Below, piece by piece: positions 42,751 through 50,828 of a stretch of 63,626 bases of DNA (position 1 is the first letter of the stretch; every line of letters begins with the position of its first letter). A program made the translations under genes and the position numbers. This DNA comes from Candidatus Gastranaerophilales bacterium (GTDB lineage Bacteria > Cyanobacteriota > Vampirovibrionia > Gastranaerophilales > Gastranaerophilaceae), in contig CALUQY010000012.1 of the NCBI GenBank assembly GCA_944323035.1, forward strand, positions 1-63,626, in the 5' to 3' direction. The notes under the pieces are model-generated. The model was not told where the DNA came from, ran no database searches, and saw only the letters and a list, made by a program, of their open reading frames with translations.

Positions 42751-45700
42751 ATGGGTGGTAATGTGACAACAAAAATTCCACAGGGATTTTCAGAAAGACA
42801 ATGGAAAAATTTAGATCCTGTTGTTAGAAAAGCTTGCGAACAAAATGAAGCTATTAAGGCAGGAATTCTACGTGCATTGGAAAAAGGCTCTACTGTACAA
42901 GATGTTAACGACTTTTATAAAGATGATGCCTATATTAAAGGCTTGATAGTCGAAAGAACTGATAAAGGTACTGTTAAACCGCCTCCTGAAAGCACTGCAG
43001 AATTACTCGGGGATAAAGATTTTCGGGAGGTCACAACTACTCAGTGGGAAGAATATTTTAGAGACAGATACTCTAAAAACCCTGATGAAGCACGCCATGA
43101 TATAGTAAGAGTACTGTGTCACAAAGAAGTTAAACAATTACAAAAGACCTTTACTGATTTATGGGGAGATGTTCACGACGATGACCTGTCTAAAAGAAAC
43201 GCTGCAATACGACTTAGACTAAAATATGTTAATAATCATAAAGAAAAACAAGAAGCAGTAGATACGCTGACTCAGGAGTACATTAACCAGTACAAAGATA
43301 ACTTGAAGGATGATCAGTTAATTACCGATTTTCTACAAGCCTTTGCACCTGAAACTCTTAAAGAAAGCATAGAGACAAATACAAAGGAAGATACTCTAAG
43401 TGAGCAAGGACTCACACCGGATGATTTAAAGGCTTTAGCACAATTTAGGGCATTAGCCAAGCTGCCAATGTCGAAAGAAGAAATGCGTATGGGCATGGAA
43501 GAACTGGCAATAGATGCAATTACCGAACGTAACATCAATAGTGGCCTTGTGAAAGTTAAGGAATATCAACAAGATATAAAAGATTTAAGATTGAAAAATT
43601 CTATAAATAATCCTAATCTCATAGAATTAACAGAAACATTCAATAAAACAAAGACAGAACTGGAAGAACAAATAAGAAACGAAAAAGACGAAAAGAAGAA
43701 GGCAGAACTACAAAAACAACTTCTGTGGGAAGAAGCGGAATTCAATGAAAAGTGTGACGCTACGTTATCGGAAGATGTTCAAAAAGATATCAAAAAACTT
43801 GAAGAAAAAATTAAAAAAGCATCAGCAGAAGCGTCTGATGAGGAAAGTAAATTCATGGGCAAAAACATGGATAAATTAATTGAAATTGCGGCTGAAGCAC
43901 AGGTTCAAATTGATATACAAAAGCATAAATATGAATCAACTCCGGCTCCGCAATTTGCAGATTTAGACGAAGATGTCCAGGAACTCGTTCAAATGAACCC
44001 GGCTCTTTTCTGCGATGAAATAACAGATCCAAATGACAAACGAGCAGCTAATGTTACAACAGCTGCCGGTAAAAAGTATGTCTTTAACCCGAAAACATTT
44101 AAAGAAAAAATGTTAGAATATTCTCAAGCCGGTAAGACATCTGGAGATTTTCAGACGAACCAAGAAGGCTGCGACTATTTCTGTGATTTAGCAGAATCTG
44201 ACAGTGCATTTAAAGGTATTGTTTTCAGAAGCGTAGCTGACGGACAGGAAACAAAACGTAAAGTCATCAAAAAGGCAATGGAAGCTGCGGGTATAACAAC
44301 AGAGAAAGATAAAACTACCCAACAAAGAATTGCTCACGTTCTGAAAAATGCAGGTATAGGTGCATTAACCGGCGCCGGAGCTGTATTCGTATCAGACTTT
44401 ATGGCGACATTAAGAACCTGTGAGTTTACAGAAAAAATTTATGAACTGGCATCATTAACAAAAATGATACCTTATGAAGCTGCTTGGAGCTTTGAGAAAA
44501 CTTATCATCTAGAAGGTAACGACGGTACTTATAGTGGTTCTGGAACTCTTCACGTAGTCGGAGATGATGCTACTTACAGTGGAAGCGGAACTCTCCACGT
44601 TGTTGGAGATGATGCTACTTACAGTGGAAGCGGAACTCTCCACATTGTTGGAGATGATGCTACTTACAGTGGAAGCGGAACTCTCCACATTGTCGGGGAT
44701 GATGCAAGCTGGAGTGATATCGTTTATGTTGAGGATAAACATAATGGGATTATTGCCGGATACGAAGAAGTGCCTGTAAGTGGTAACGATGGTCACTACG
44801 ACACATACAGAGATTACCACTACAAAGGTAACGATGGTCACTACGACACATACAGAGATTACCACTACAAAGGTAACGATGGTCACTATGACACATACAG
44901 AGATTACCACTACAAAGGTAACGATGGTCACTACGACACATACAGAGATTATCACTACAAAGGTAACGATGCACACTGGAAGACTGAACACCACGTAAAA
45001 GAATCAGGCACGGTCAAGGGTGAAGTTGAAAACCCGGATGCAGATCGTGAATTATATGAACAAAAAGGCGAACGCAAACGTAAATTCCATCCAAAATTCA
45101 GCAGTGCAGTTGTTTACGGATATGCCACTGCTGCCGGAGGTATTTCAGGAATAATTAGCGGCCTGTTAACAATGAAAAAAGTTAGAGATAAAGGGCTGAG
45201 AAGAGATGCTGAGGTAATGAGAGTAATTTCTCAAAAAGAAATCCGCAATCCGGAACCTCCGACACCGCCATCGCCGCCGGAACAAACGTCCACTATTAAC
45301 ATCGACAAAGTAGAAACTCCAGGACGTGAAGAAAGGACAGAAGAAACTACTACTGTTCCGGTAGAAGTTAATGCTCCTCAAAGAAAAGGCAATCGCGTAT
45401 ACTATCAAGGCTGGCAAACACTACAAGCGGCCTACGAGGCACCTAATTCAGCCAACTTCCGTAACTGGTTCCGTGATGAATTCCTTGGTGGCAAAGATAT
45501 TTGGGAAACCGGTACTAAAAAAGACGGGCCAAAAACTCAGCACTTTGAAAAAGAAATTGAGTACACCGACAAAAAATCCGGCAAAACTTATCATCTTACT
45601 TTCAACGAAGAAGTCTTTGCAAACGCTATCGACTTCTATCCGATTAACAGCGGGAGCGGTTCCGGAGATACACCTAGCACCGGTAATACAAAACCAAATG

Positions 45701-45909
45701 TTAAAGTAAATATCCGAAAAATTCCGGGTACTGAAACATATAGCGGTAGTATTACAGTCAAAATCGGTGATAAAACCTACACAGCAAGCGCTTCCGGCCA
45801 TACCAGCGAAAAGGCCGTTAAAGATGCATTAAAAATGGACTTGCTTAAACAGGGACTTAGCGATGCTCAGGTCGACAAAGCTCTAAGAGAAGCCGTTGCA
45901 CAAGAATAA
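42751..45909 (+). CDS. Large repeat protein with two 15-residue repeat arrays
   Basis: 1052 aa. No Sec signal is evident. Residues 1-~540 are mostly helical and charged, including a Lys/Glu coiled coil around 290-380. A Gly/Ala-rich hydrophobic segment (IGALTGAGAVFVSDF) at ~535-550 precedes four units GDDATYSGSGTLHVV, a spacer, then four units GNDGHYDTYRDYHYK and a degenerate fifth. A second hydrophobic segment (VVYGYATAAGGISGIISGLL) follows at ~790-810. The C-terminal part has a Pro-rich linker and a final ~70-residue alpha/beta region (SGSITVKIGDKTYTASASGHTSEKAVKDALKMDLL) reminiscent of a dsRBD-like fold, which is speculative. I do not recognise the family. A terminator follows. Confidence 0.7.
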   Translation: MGGNVTTKIPQGFSERQWKNLDPVVRKACEQNEAIKAGILRALEKGSTVQDVNDFYKDDAYIKGLIVERTDKGTVKPPPESTAELLGDKDFREVTTTQWEEYFRDRYSKNPDEARHDIVRVLCHKEVKQLQKTFTDLWGDVHDDDLSKRNAAIRLRLKYVNNHKEKQEAVDTLTQEYINQYKDNLKDDQLITDFLQAFAPETLKESIETNTKEDTLSEQGLTPDDLKALAQFRALAKLPMSKEEMRMGMEELAIDAITERNINSGLVKVKEYQQDIKDLRLKNSINNPNLIELTETFNKTKTELEEQIRNEKDEKKKAELQKQLLWEEAEFNEKCDATLSEDVQKDIKKLEEKIKKASAEASDEESKFMGKNMDKLIEIAAEAQVQIDIQKHKYESTPAPQFADLDEDVQELVQMNPALFCDEITDPNDKRAANVTTAAGKKYVFNPKTFKEKMLEYSQAGKTSGDFQTNQEGCDYFCDLAESDSAFKGIVFRSVADGQETKRKVIKKAMEAAGITTEKDKTTQQRIAHVLKNAGIGALTGAGAVFVSDFMATLRTCEFTEKIYELASLTKMIPYEAAWSFEKTYHLEGNDGTYSGSGTLHVVGDDATYSGSGTLHVVGDDATYSGSGTLHIVGDDATYSGSGTLHIVGDDASWSDIVYVEDKHNGIIAGYEEVPVSGNDGHYDTYRDYHYKGNDGHYDTYRDYHYKGNDGHYDTYRDYHYKGNDGHYDTYRDYHYKGNDAHWKTEHHVKESGTVKGEVENPDADRELYEQKGERKRKFHPKFSSAVVYGYATAAGGISGIISGLLTMKKVRDKGLRRDAEVMRVISQKEIRNPEPPTPPSPPEQTSTINIDKVETPGREERTEETTTVPVEVNAPQRKGNRVYYQGWQTLQAAYEAPNSANFRNWFRDEFLGGKDIWETGTKKDGPKTQHFEKEIEYTDKKSGKTYHLTFNEEVFANAIDFYPINSGSGSGDTPSTGNTKPNVKVNIRKIPGTETYSGSITVKIGDKTYTASASGHTSEKAVKDALKMDLLKQGLSDAQVDKALREAVAQE
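44515..44694 (+). repeat. Tandem 45-bp repeats, GDDATYSGSGTLHVV units
   Basis: Four units of 45 bp (44515, 44560, 44605, 44650), nearly identical at DNA level. Length change in whole units would preserve frame. Confidence 0.9.
44782..44961 (+). repeat. Tandem 45-bp repeats, GNDGHYDTYRDYHYK units
   Basis: Four units of 45 bp differing only at synonymous sites, plus a degenerate fifth (44962-45006). Both arrays share the unit length and a G-[ND]-D-[GA]-x-[YW] opening, suggesting common ancestry. Confidence 0.9.
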
Positions 45910-45921
45910 CAATAACAGATT

Positions 45922-45951
45922 AAAATCCCGCCCTAACAGGCGGGATTTTTT
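45922..45951 (+). terminator. Terminator of the 15-residue-repeat gene
   Basis: AAAATCCCGCC and GGCGGGATTTT pair around CTAACA, then TTT. Confidence 0.85.
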
Positions 45952-45968
45952 TATGCTAAAATTAAATC

Positions 45969-46496
45969 ATGGATATCTTTGTAATCGAAATTATTGACGC
46001 CGACAGCGTTCACCAAAAACTTTTATTAGAATTCAAAAAAAAGGAAATCTCTAACCCTAAAAAACTTAACCAGCACTGTCTTTCTTATCTTATGGTAGAT
46101 AGGATTTTAAGAGAATTTTATAAAATTGACAACCGCGAAGTAATCTTTAATGGCAGCAAACCACTACTTAAATCCGGTGCAAAGCATTTTAGCATTAGTC
46201 ACTCCGGTGACTATATCGCTCTCGCTTTCTCTGACTTTGACTGCGGCATAGATATCGAAAAAAATAAACCACGGGAGTTCAAAGATATCGCAAAGCGCAT
46301 GAATTTTTCATGCAATACCCTTGAAGAATTTTACTCTGAATGGACTTCCTTTGAAGCAAAATACAAACTCGGCTGCCAACCTCGTTGCTCAAAAACATAT
46401 AAACTTGGAGATTACACCCTAACCGCTGTCAGCAAAAACAAAGACGAAAATTTTGAAATCTATATTCAGAGCGGGCAATATTTTCCGCCGCAATAG
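45969..46496 (+). CDS. 4'-phosphopantetheinyl transferase, Sfp type
   Basis: 175 aa, shorter than Sfp (~224). Motifs FSISHSGDYIALAFSD, CGIDIEKNKP (Mg-binding Asp and Glu) and WTSFEAKYKL (W-[TS]-x-x-E-A-x-x-K) define the family. It activates acyl- or peptidyl-carrier proteins with phosphopantetheine; no PKS/NRPS cluster is in the window, so it may serve ACP. The ATG at 45969 has a poor ribosome binding site, with the previous gene's terminator just ahead. Confidence 0.85.
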   Translation: MDIFVIEIIDADSVHQKLLLEFKKKEISNPKKLNQHCLSYLMVDRILREFYKIDNREVIFNGSKPLLKSGAKHFSISHSGDYIALAFSDFDCGIDIEKNKPREFKDIAKRMNFSCNTLEEFYSEWTSFEAKYKLGCQPRCSKTYKLGDYTLTAVSKNKDENFEIYIQSGQYFPPQ

Positions 46497-46502
46497 CTAT
46501 AT

Positions 46503-46551
46503 TTGACACTCAAGGGTGAATGATTAGCGCGTTTTGACACTTGTGGGTGAA
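46503..46551. repeat. Pair of 18-bp direct repeats between convergent genes
   Basis: TTGACACTCAAGGGTGAA (46503-46520) and TTGACACTTGTGGGTGAA (46534-46551), offset 31 bp. They lie between the Sfp and DMT gene 3' ends. Function unknown. Confidence 0.6.
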
Positions 46552-46553
46552 GT

Positions 46554-47384
46554 TTAATCTAAAATTATGCACACAGCACCAGCCACCATTACAAGTGAGG
46601 CAAGGATTTTACGCCTAAAGTTCCTCTCATGGAATATAGATGCACCCAAAAAGACACTATAGAGTGTCGAAAGCTGGAAAAGTGCCAGCGCATACGCCAC
46701 ATTCATCCTAGAAAATACAAAGTTCGTTGAATACTGCATCAACGCAACCGCCAAAATCAGACATATTTGATATTTATAGGATTTAATTTTTAAATTTTTT
46801 CGGGCAGGAAGAACAAAAAGTGTTGCAAATACAAGTCCTGCAAGCACCCAGTACACAAAAGCAGTCGTCACATCAGTTAAAAGTATAATCTTTTTGATAA
46901 AAACCGCCTCTGTTCCGGAGCAAATAAGCGCTAAAACCCTATAAAATACAGCTTTTCCATTATATTCAATATTCCTTCGGTCAAAAATAAAATATGTACC
47001 GGCAATAATAAGAAAAATTCCGTATAGAGCGTTCAAAGAGGGTGTTTCTTGCAAATAAATCATCCCTGCAAGCAGCGCCACCACCGGTTTATAAGAATTA
47101 ATAGGAGCGAGTGTTGACAATTCCCCTATAGAAAGCGCCTTTATAATAAAATAATTGCCTAACGCTCCGAGTGCGCCCATAGCAAAGACATTTAGCAACA
47201 ATTCAGGGGAAAATATCACACTATTAAGTGACATAATGAGTAACGCAATAACACCAAGCCCCAAATAGGTATAAAAATTAACAACAGAGGACTTCTGCCC
47301 GAGCCCTGTCAAAAGCTTTTGGAATACATTTAAATACGAATTACTAAGAATACGAACCAAGATTGCCAAAATAGTATAAAACAT
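46554..47384 (-). CDS. EamA/DMT-family transporter
   Basis: 276 aa with 10 predicted transmembrane helices in two five-helix EamA units. The longer frame to 47525 translates the tRNA-tail repeat (MKSLKQKREMPLHASEQES) and is an artefact. ATG 47384 starts exactly at helix 1 (MFYTILAILVRILS). There is no ribosome binding site, but TATAAT lies 7 nt upstream, so the mRNA may be leaderless. Substrates of this family (amino acids, nucleotide sugars, metabolites) cannot be told from sequence. Confidence 0.85.
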   Translation of the reverse strand: MFYTILAILVRILSNSYLNVFQKLLTGLGQKSSVVNFYTYLGLGVIALLIMSLNSVIFSPELLLNVFAMGALGALGNYFIIKALSIGELSTLAPINSYKPVVALLAGMIYLQETPSLNALYGIFLIIAGTYFIFDRRNIEYNGKAVFYRVLALICSGTEAVFIKKIILLTDVTTAFVYWVLAGLVFATLFVLPARKNLKIKSYKYQICLILAVALMQYSTNFVFSRMNVAYALALFQLSTLYSVFLGASIFHERNFRRKILASLVMVAGAVCIILD

Positions 47385-47391
47385 GGGTTTT

Positions 47392-47420
47392 ATTATAACA
47401 TAAATTCTCATAATACAAAT
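47392..47420 (-). promoter_or_regulatory. Promoter for a leaderless DMT mRNA
   Basis: TATAAT at 47392-47397 on the minus strand, 7 nt from ATG 47384; a weak -35 (ATTTGT) lies 17 nt upstream, inside the distal terminator hairpin. Confidence 0.5.
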
Positions 47421-47450
47421 GGCAATAACATTAGTTATTGCCATTTGTAT
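47413..47450 (-). terminator. Distal terminator hairpin of the tRNA-Val tail duplication
   Basis: ATACAAATGGCAATAAC pairs with GTTATTGCCATTTGTAT around ATTA. It follows the displaced tRNA-Val tail copy. Confidence 0.75.
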
Positions 47451-47650
47451 GGTGGGCGTTAGAAGACTCTCTTGCTCGCTCGCGTGTAACGGCATTTCGC
47501 GTTTTTGCTTAAGTGATTTCATCACAGCGCAAAACGCTCCAGCCTCAGCTCGCTCGCGCTCAAACTAGACCGGACTCCGTCCGGTAAGTTCTCGTCTTTC
47601 ATTATCATCCAAATATAAAAGCCAGAATAACAACTGTCATTCTGGCTTTT
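47449..47650 (-). mobile_element. tRNA-Val tail-duplication element (202-bp unit)
   Basis: The last 19 nt of tRNA-Val including CCA, plus flanks, occur at 47651-47671 (in the gene) and 47449-47469 (displaced copy). Between them are a terminator hairpin (47617-47650) and a body homologous to that of tRNA-Ile: TCTTGCTC, TAACGGCA, GTGATTTCATCAC, GCTCCAGCCTCAGCTCG. Same architecture, different tRNA. Confidence 0.68.
47617..47650 (-). terminator. Terminator hairpin directly after tRNA-Val
   Basis: AAAAGCCAGAATAAC and GTCATTCTGGCTTTT pair, one nt after the CCA end. Confidence 0.75.
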
Positions 47651-47651
47651 A

Positions 47652-47727
47652 TGGTGGGCGTTAGAAGACTCGAACTTCTGACCCTCTCCTTGTAAGGGAG
47701 ACGCTCTACCAACTGAGCTAAACGCCC
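47652..47727 (-). tRNA. tRNA-Val (TAC)
   Basis: Acceptor GGGCGTT/AACGCCC, D arm GCTC...GAGC, anticodon stem TCTCC/GGAGA with loop CTTACAA (anticodon TAC), TpsiC arm AGAAG-TTCGAGT-CTTCT, discriminator A then encoded CCA. 76 nt. Its 3' end is duplicated 202 bp downstream. Confidence 0.95.
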
Positions 47728-47776
47728 CTAACCTCATCGGCTACAAGTGCTATGGTAGAACAAACATATTCCTATG

Positions 47777-49114
47777 TCAAGCGTTTTGTTTTATTAGCCA
47801 TTTAATCATTTTCTTAACGTCTTTATTCCAACTGCCATGCCAGTTTTTCAGTATTTCATCCGCAGGCGTCAGACCTTTCATTGTATATGATTTTATTGCA
47901 CCCAGATATTTTGCCTCATTGGATTTTTGAGCCTTTAACGATTTTTCAGCAATTTTTATCAATTCTTTAGCAATATCCGCAGCCTTTCTATGTTTAATCC
48001 TTGACTGCAGAGCGTAGCGCGGAACCTCATAACGCAACTCCGAGTAATCCAGATGTTTAAATTCTTTCAATAATTCTTCAACCTCATCCATAGCCGTTGA
48101 GTTGTACAAAAGCCCTTTATACATAGCAAGAAGCGACAGCATAAGCTCCTTTCTTACGCAATCGTGATTACGGATTTCAAGGAATTGATTTAATCTGACA
48201 TCAGGGAAACACAAATTTGCATGCAACCGGTAATCTGTCATTGTTGCCGGAAAACCTTCCCAGCCTTTTGCCATATATTGTTCAAAATTCATCCTGCCGT
48301 TCACGTCAATCGGCAAGTCCTCTTTATTCAAAAATATCATTGGAGTTTTCAGAACTTTATCAATATATGTATCAAATGTAAATTCTTCATCCAGATTTAG
48401 AGCAAATCCGCAGCGTTCATTATCGGTATTCAGCCAGCTTAATGCCCGAAAAGACTTATAACCCGTTTCCACTCCGCCGCGAATAGGTGAATTCGCAAAC
48501 ATTGCACACATAAAAGGTACAACTTTATTTGCAAGAACAAATTTTCTTGAAGCATCCGTCTCGTCTTTGTAATCCAGGCAGCATTGAATTCCGGCTGTTT
48601 CGCGCATCATGACATCGGACAAAATTCCCCAGAGGTATTTTGCCATAATTTTATAGCGGTGTTTCGGGATTAATTTTATAGATTTATATGTAACAATAGG
48701 TGAAACCCCATAATTCAATAGCGTTATGCCAAATTCATCCAGAATTCGGGCAAGAGAAGCATCTATCTTTTCTATATCTTCTTTAATTTGAGAAAGTTTT
48801 TCTTTAGGTGAAAGACTGTATTCAAACTGGCAGCCGGGTTCCAACGTAATTGTTTGGTGTCCTTTTTTCAGACCGATAATGTTAAAATCATCGGTTATGA
48901 AATCCCAGTTGTCTGTTTTAGCAAATTTTCTAAGAAGATTACACATCCCAAGTTCATGATAATAATCCACATTAGAGCCTGTTACTGTAAAAATCGGAAG
49001 CCGTTCGTATTCAAGCCCGATTTTCAAATCTTTCTCAGATTTAGCTCCGCGTTCGTAGTACGCTCTGATATCTGCTCTTGTGACTTCCTTTTCCTCTAAT
49101 CTAATATCTAACAC
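47777..49114 (-). CDS. Glutamate-cysteine ligase family (GCS2) protein
   Basis: 445 aa from GTG 49114, preceded by AGGAGGGACT; the frame running to 49261 would overlap rsmA. IGLEYERLPIF, LEPGCQFEYSLSP, GIQCCLDYKDETDASRKFVLANKVVPFMCAMFANSP and FLEIRNHDCV match the GCS2 fold of plant/proteobacterial-type GshA and EgtA. It ligates glutamate to cysteine. No gshB is in the window, so the final thiol could be gamma-glutamylcysteine, glutathione or another product. Divergent from rsmA. Confidence 0.82.
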   Translation of the reverse strand: MLDIRLEEKEVTRADIRAYYERGAKSEKDLKIGLEYERLPIFTVTGSNVDYYHELGMCNLLRKFAKTDNWDFITDDFNIIGLKKGHQTITLEPGCQFEYSLSPKEKLSQIKEDIEKIDASLARILDEFGITLLNYGVSPIVTYKSIKLIPKHRYKIMAKYLWGILSDVMMRETAGIQCCLDYKDETDASRKFVLANKVVPFMCAMFANSPIRGGVETGYKSFRALSWLNTDNERCGFALNLDEEFTFDTYIDKVLKTPMIFLNKEDLPIDVNGRMNFEQYMAKGWEGFPATMTDYRLHANLCFPDVRLNQFLEIRNHDCVRKELMLSLLAMYKGLLYNSTAMDEVEELLKEFKHLDYSELRYEVPRYALQSRIKHRKAADIAKELIKIAEKSLKAQKSNEAKYLGAIKSYTMKGLTPADEILKNWHGSWNKDVKKMIKWLIKQNA

Positions 49115-49207
49115 AGTCCCTCCTGATAAATTAATTATAACACTAAAAATATACACGCTGAATAAAAGTACATATTTCGCCATGTGTATGATATGATTAT
49201 TAACGTT

Positions 49208-50053
49208 ATGGATTACCTCAACAGAGCAAAATATTTTAGAACAAAGAAACGTTTGGGACAAAATTTCCTGATAGACGGCACTGCTATTGCTGACATAATG
49301 CAGGCGGCAAACATTTCACCTGATGATGTTGTTGTCGAAATAGGCCCGGGGGTCGGATTTGTCACCGAGCAGCTTGTTAAAAAGGCAAAAAAAGTTATTG
49401 CCATAGAACTTGATGAAGAAGCTATTGCTGAACTAAAAAAACTTGATGCGCCAAATCTTGAAATTATTCACAAAGATGTGTTGAAAACGGATATTTCCTC
49501 ATTGTGTGAGGAGAAAATTAAAATTGTCGCGAATATACCTTATTACATAACGAGTCCGATTATTGCGCATCTGTTAGGAGAAATCGACGACTTCACAAAT
49601 AAAAACCGTAATAAAATCACAGATATTTTACTAATGGTTCAGGAAGAAGTTGCGCGCCGCATGACTGCGGATGAAAATTCTCCGGCAAAACAATACGGGC
49701 TTTTAACAATACTTTCGCAATTCTGGGCAGATGTAAAAATCGTAAGGCTTGTGGGCAGAAAATCATTCTATCCGGCGCCAAAGGTTAACTCTGCGGTCGT
49801 AAGTTTGAAGGTTCGGGAAAAACCGCTTCTTGAATTATCTGATTACACACATTTTAGGAAAACAGTCAAAGCCGCGTTTTCACAGCGCAGAAAAAATGTT
49901 AAAAACTGCCTTTTAAGCGGCGGGTTTACAAAAGAGAATATAACAAGAGCGCTCGCTGCGCTCGCGCTTGATGAAAATGTCCGCGGAGAAAAGTTATCAA
50001 TAGAAATGCTCGGGAAGTTATCAGAGGAGCTTTTGAATGGTGCAAAGAGTTAA
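49208..50053 (+). CDS. rsmA: 16S rRNA dimethyladenosine transferase RsmA/KsgA
   Basis: 281 aa. Motifs: KRLGQNFLID, VVEIGPGVGFVTEQL (SAM motif I), NIPYYITSPI (N-I-P-Y catalytic motif IV), QFWADVKIV and FYPAPKVNSAVV. It dimethylates A1518/A1519 of 16S rRNA. ATG 49208 (MDYLNRAK) lacks a strong ribosome binding site; ATG 49193 is an alternative. It overlaps ispE by 17 nt, an arrangement common in bacteria. Confidence 0.95.
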   Translation: MDYLNRAKYFRTKKRLGQNFLIDGTAIADIMQAANISPDDVVVEIGPGVGFVTEQLVKKAKKVIAIELDEEAIAELKKLDAPNLEIIHKDVLKTDISSLCEEKIKIVANIPYYITSPIIAHLLGEIDDFTNKNRNKITDILLMVQEEVARRMTADENSPAKQYGLLTILSQFWADVKIVRLVGRKSFYPAPKVNSAVVSLKVREKPLLELSDYTHFRKTVKAAFSQRRKNVKNCLLSGGFTKENITRALAALALDENVRGEKLSIEMLGKLSEELLNGAKS

Positions 50054-50828
50054 AGTTCAATGTCCGGCGAAAATAAATTTAGACCTGAAAATTATTGGCA
50101 GGCGTCCTGACGGTTTTCATAATATTGAAAGCACAATGCAGACAATAAGTCTATATGATTATTTGACGATTTCGTATAAGCCGTCAGGAGCTTTGATAAT
50201 TACTATTTCCGGGACTTCCGGTGAAATACCTTATGATGAGAGAAATATCGTTTATAAAGCGGCAAAATTGTTCTTTGACACAATCGGTAAAGTTGGCAGC
50301 GCAGACATTTTTATAGAAAAACATATTCCTGTGTCAGCAGGGCTTGCCGGCGGGAGTACGGACGCTGCCGGAACGCTTTTCGGACTGAATGAACTTTTAG
50401 GTAATCCGCTGGAACGCAAAGAACTTCATGAGCTTTGTGCAAAATTGGGTTCTGACCTGAACTTTTGTTTAGAAGGCGGATGCAAAAAGACGACTTCCCG
50501 CGGAGAAGTGCTTGAGGATGCGGAGTTTATTGAACGAAATGTATCCCTTATAAAACCTATTCTACTTGGTATAAGCGCAAAAAAAGCTTATACGAAATTT
50601 GCAGCAAAGGAAAAGACCACTGAACGCGACAGGTACATTAACGATTTGGAATGGGCTGTGATTGAGGATTATCCGGAACTACAAATAATTAAAAATAAAT
50701 ATCCTCAAGCGGTCATGACCGGCTCCGGTTCAACATACTTTGCGTTTGACACAAAATTTTTGCCGCTTGAAGGATACTGGATTAAAAATAATTTAAAAAC
50801 TATCGGAAATGGAATTCTTATCGTTTAA
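50037..50828 (+). CDS. ispE: 4-diphosphocytidyl-2-C-methyl-D-erythritol kinase IspE
   Basis: 263 aa. ATG 50037 after GAGGAGCTTTTGA. GHMP-kinase signature PVSAGLAGGSTDAAG, opening CPAKINLDLKIIGRRPDGFHNIEST, and C-terminal VMTGSGSTYFAF. It is the fourth MEP-pathway step. It overlaps rsmA (17 nt) and the convergent prepilin-like gene 2 (11 nt). Confidence 0.95.
   Translation: MVQRVKVQCPAKINLDLKIIGRRPDGFHNIESTMQTISLYDYLTISYKPSGALIITISGTSGEIPYDERNIVYKAAKLFFDTIGKVGSADIFIEKHIPVSAGLAGGSTDAAGTLFGLNELLGNPLERKELHELCAKLGSDLNFCLEGGCKKTTSRGEVLEDAEFIERNVSLIKPILLGISAKKAYTKFAAKEKTTERDRYINDLEWAVIEDYPELQIIKNKYPQAVMTGSGSTYFAFDTKFLPLEGYWIKNNLKTIGNGILIV

Noticed and set aside
44509..44998. Overlapping ORFs on both strands in the 15-residue arrays
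   Set aside because: Each is a different-frame translation of the tandem repeats; the plus frame at 42751 explains them.
46554..47525. N-terminal extension of the DMT transporter to 47525
   Set aside because: The extra 47 residues are translated from the tRNA-tail element; ATG 47384 begins at the first transmembrane helix.
47522..47737. 71-aa ORF over tRNA-Val
   Set aside because: Contains the tRNA itself; no coding signal.
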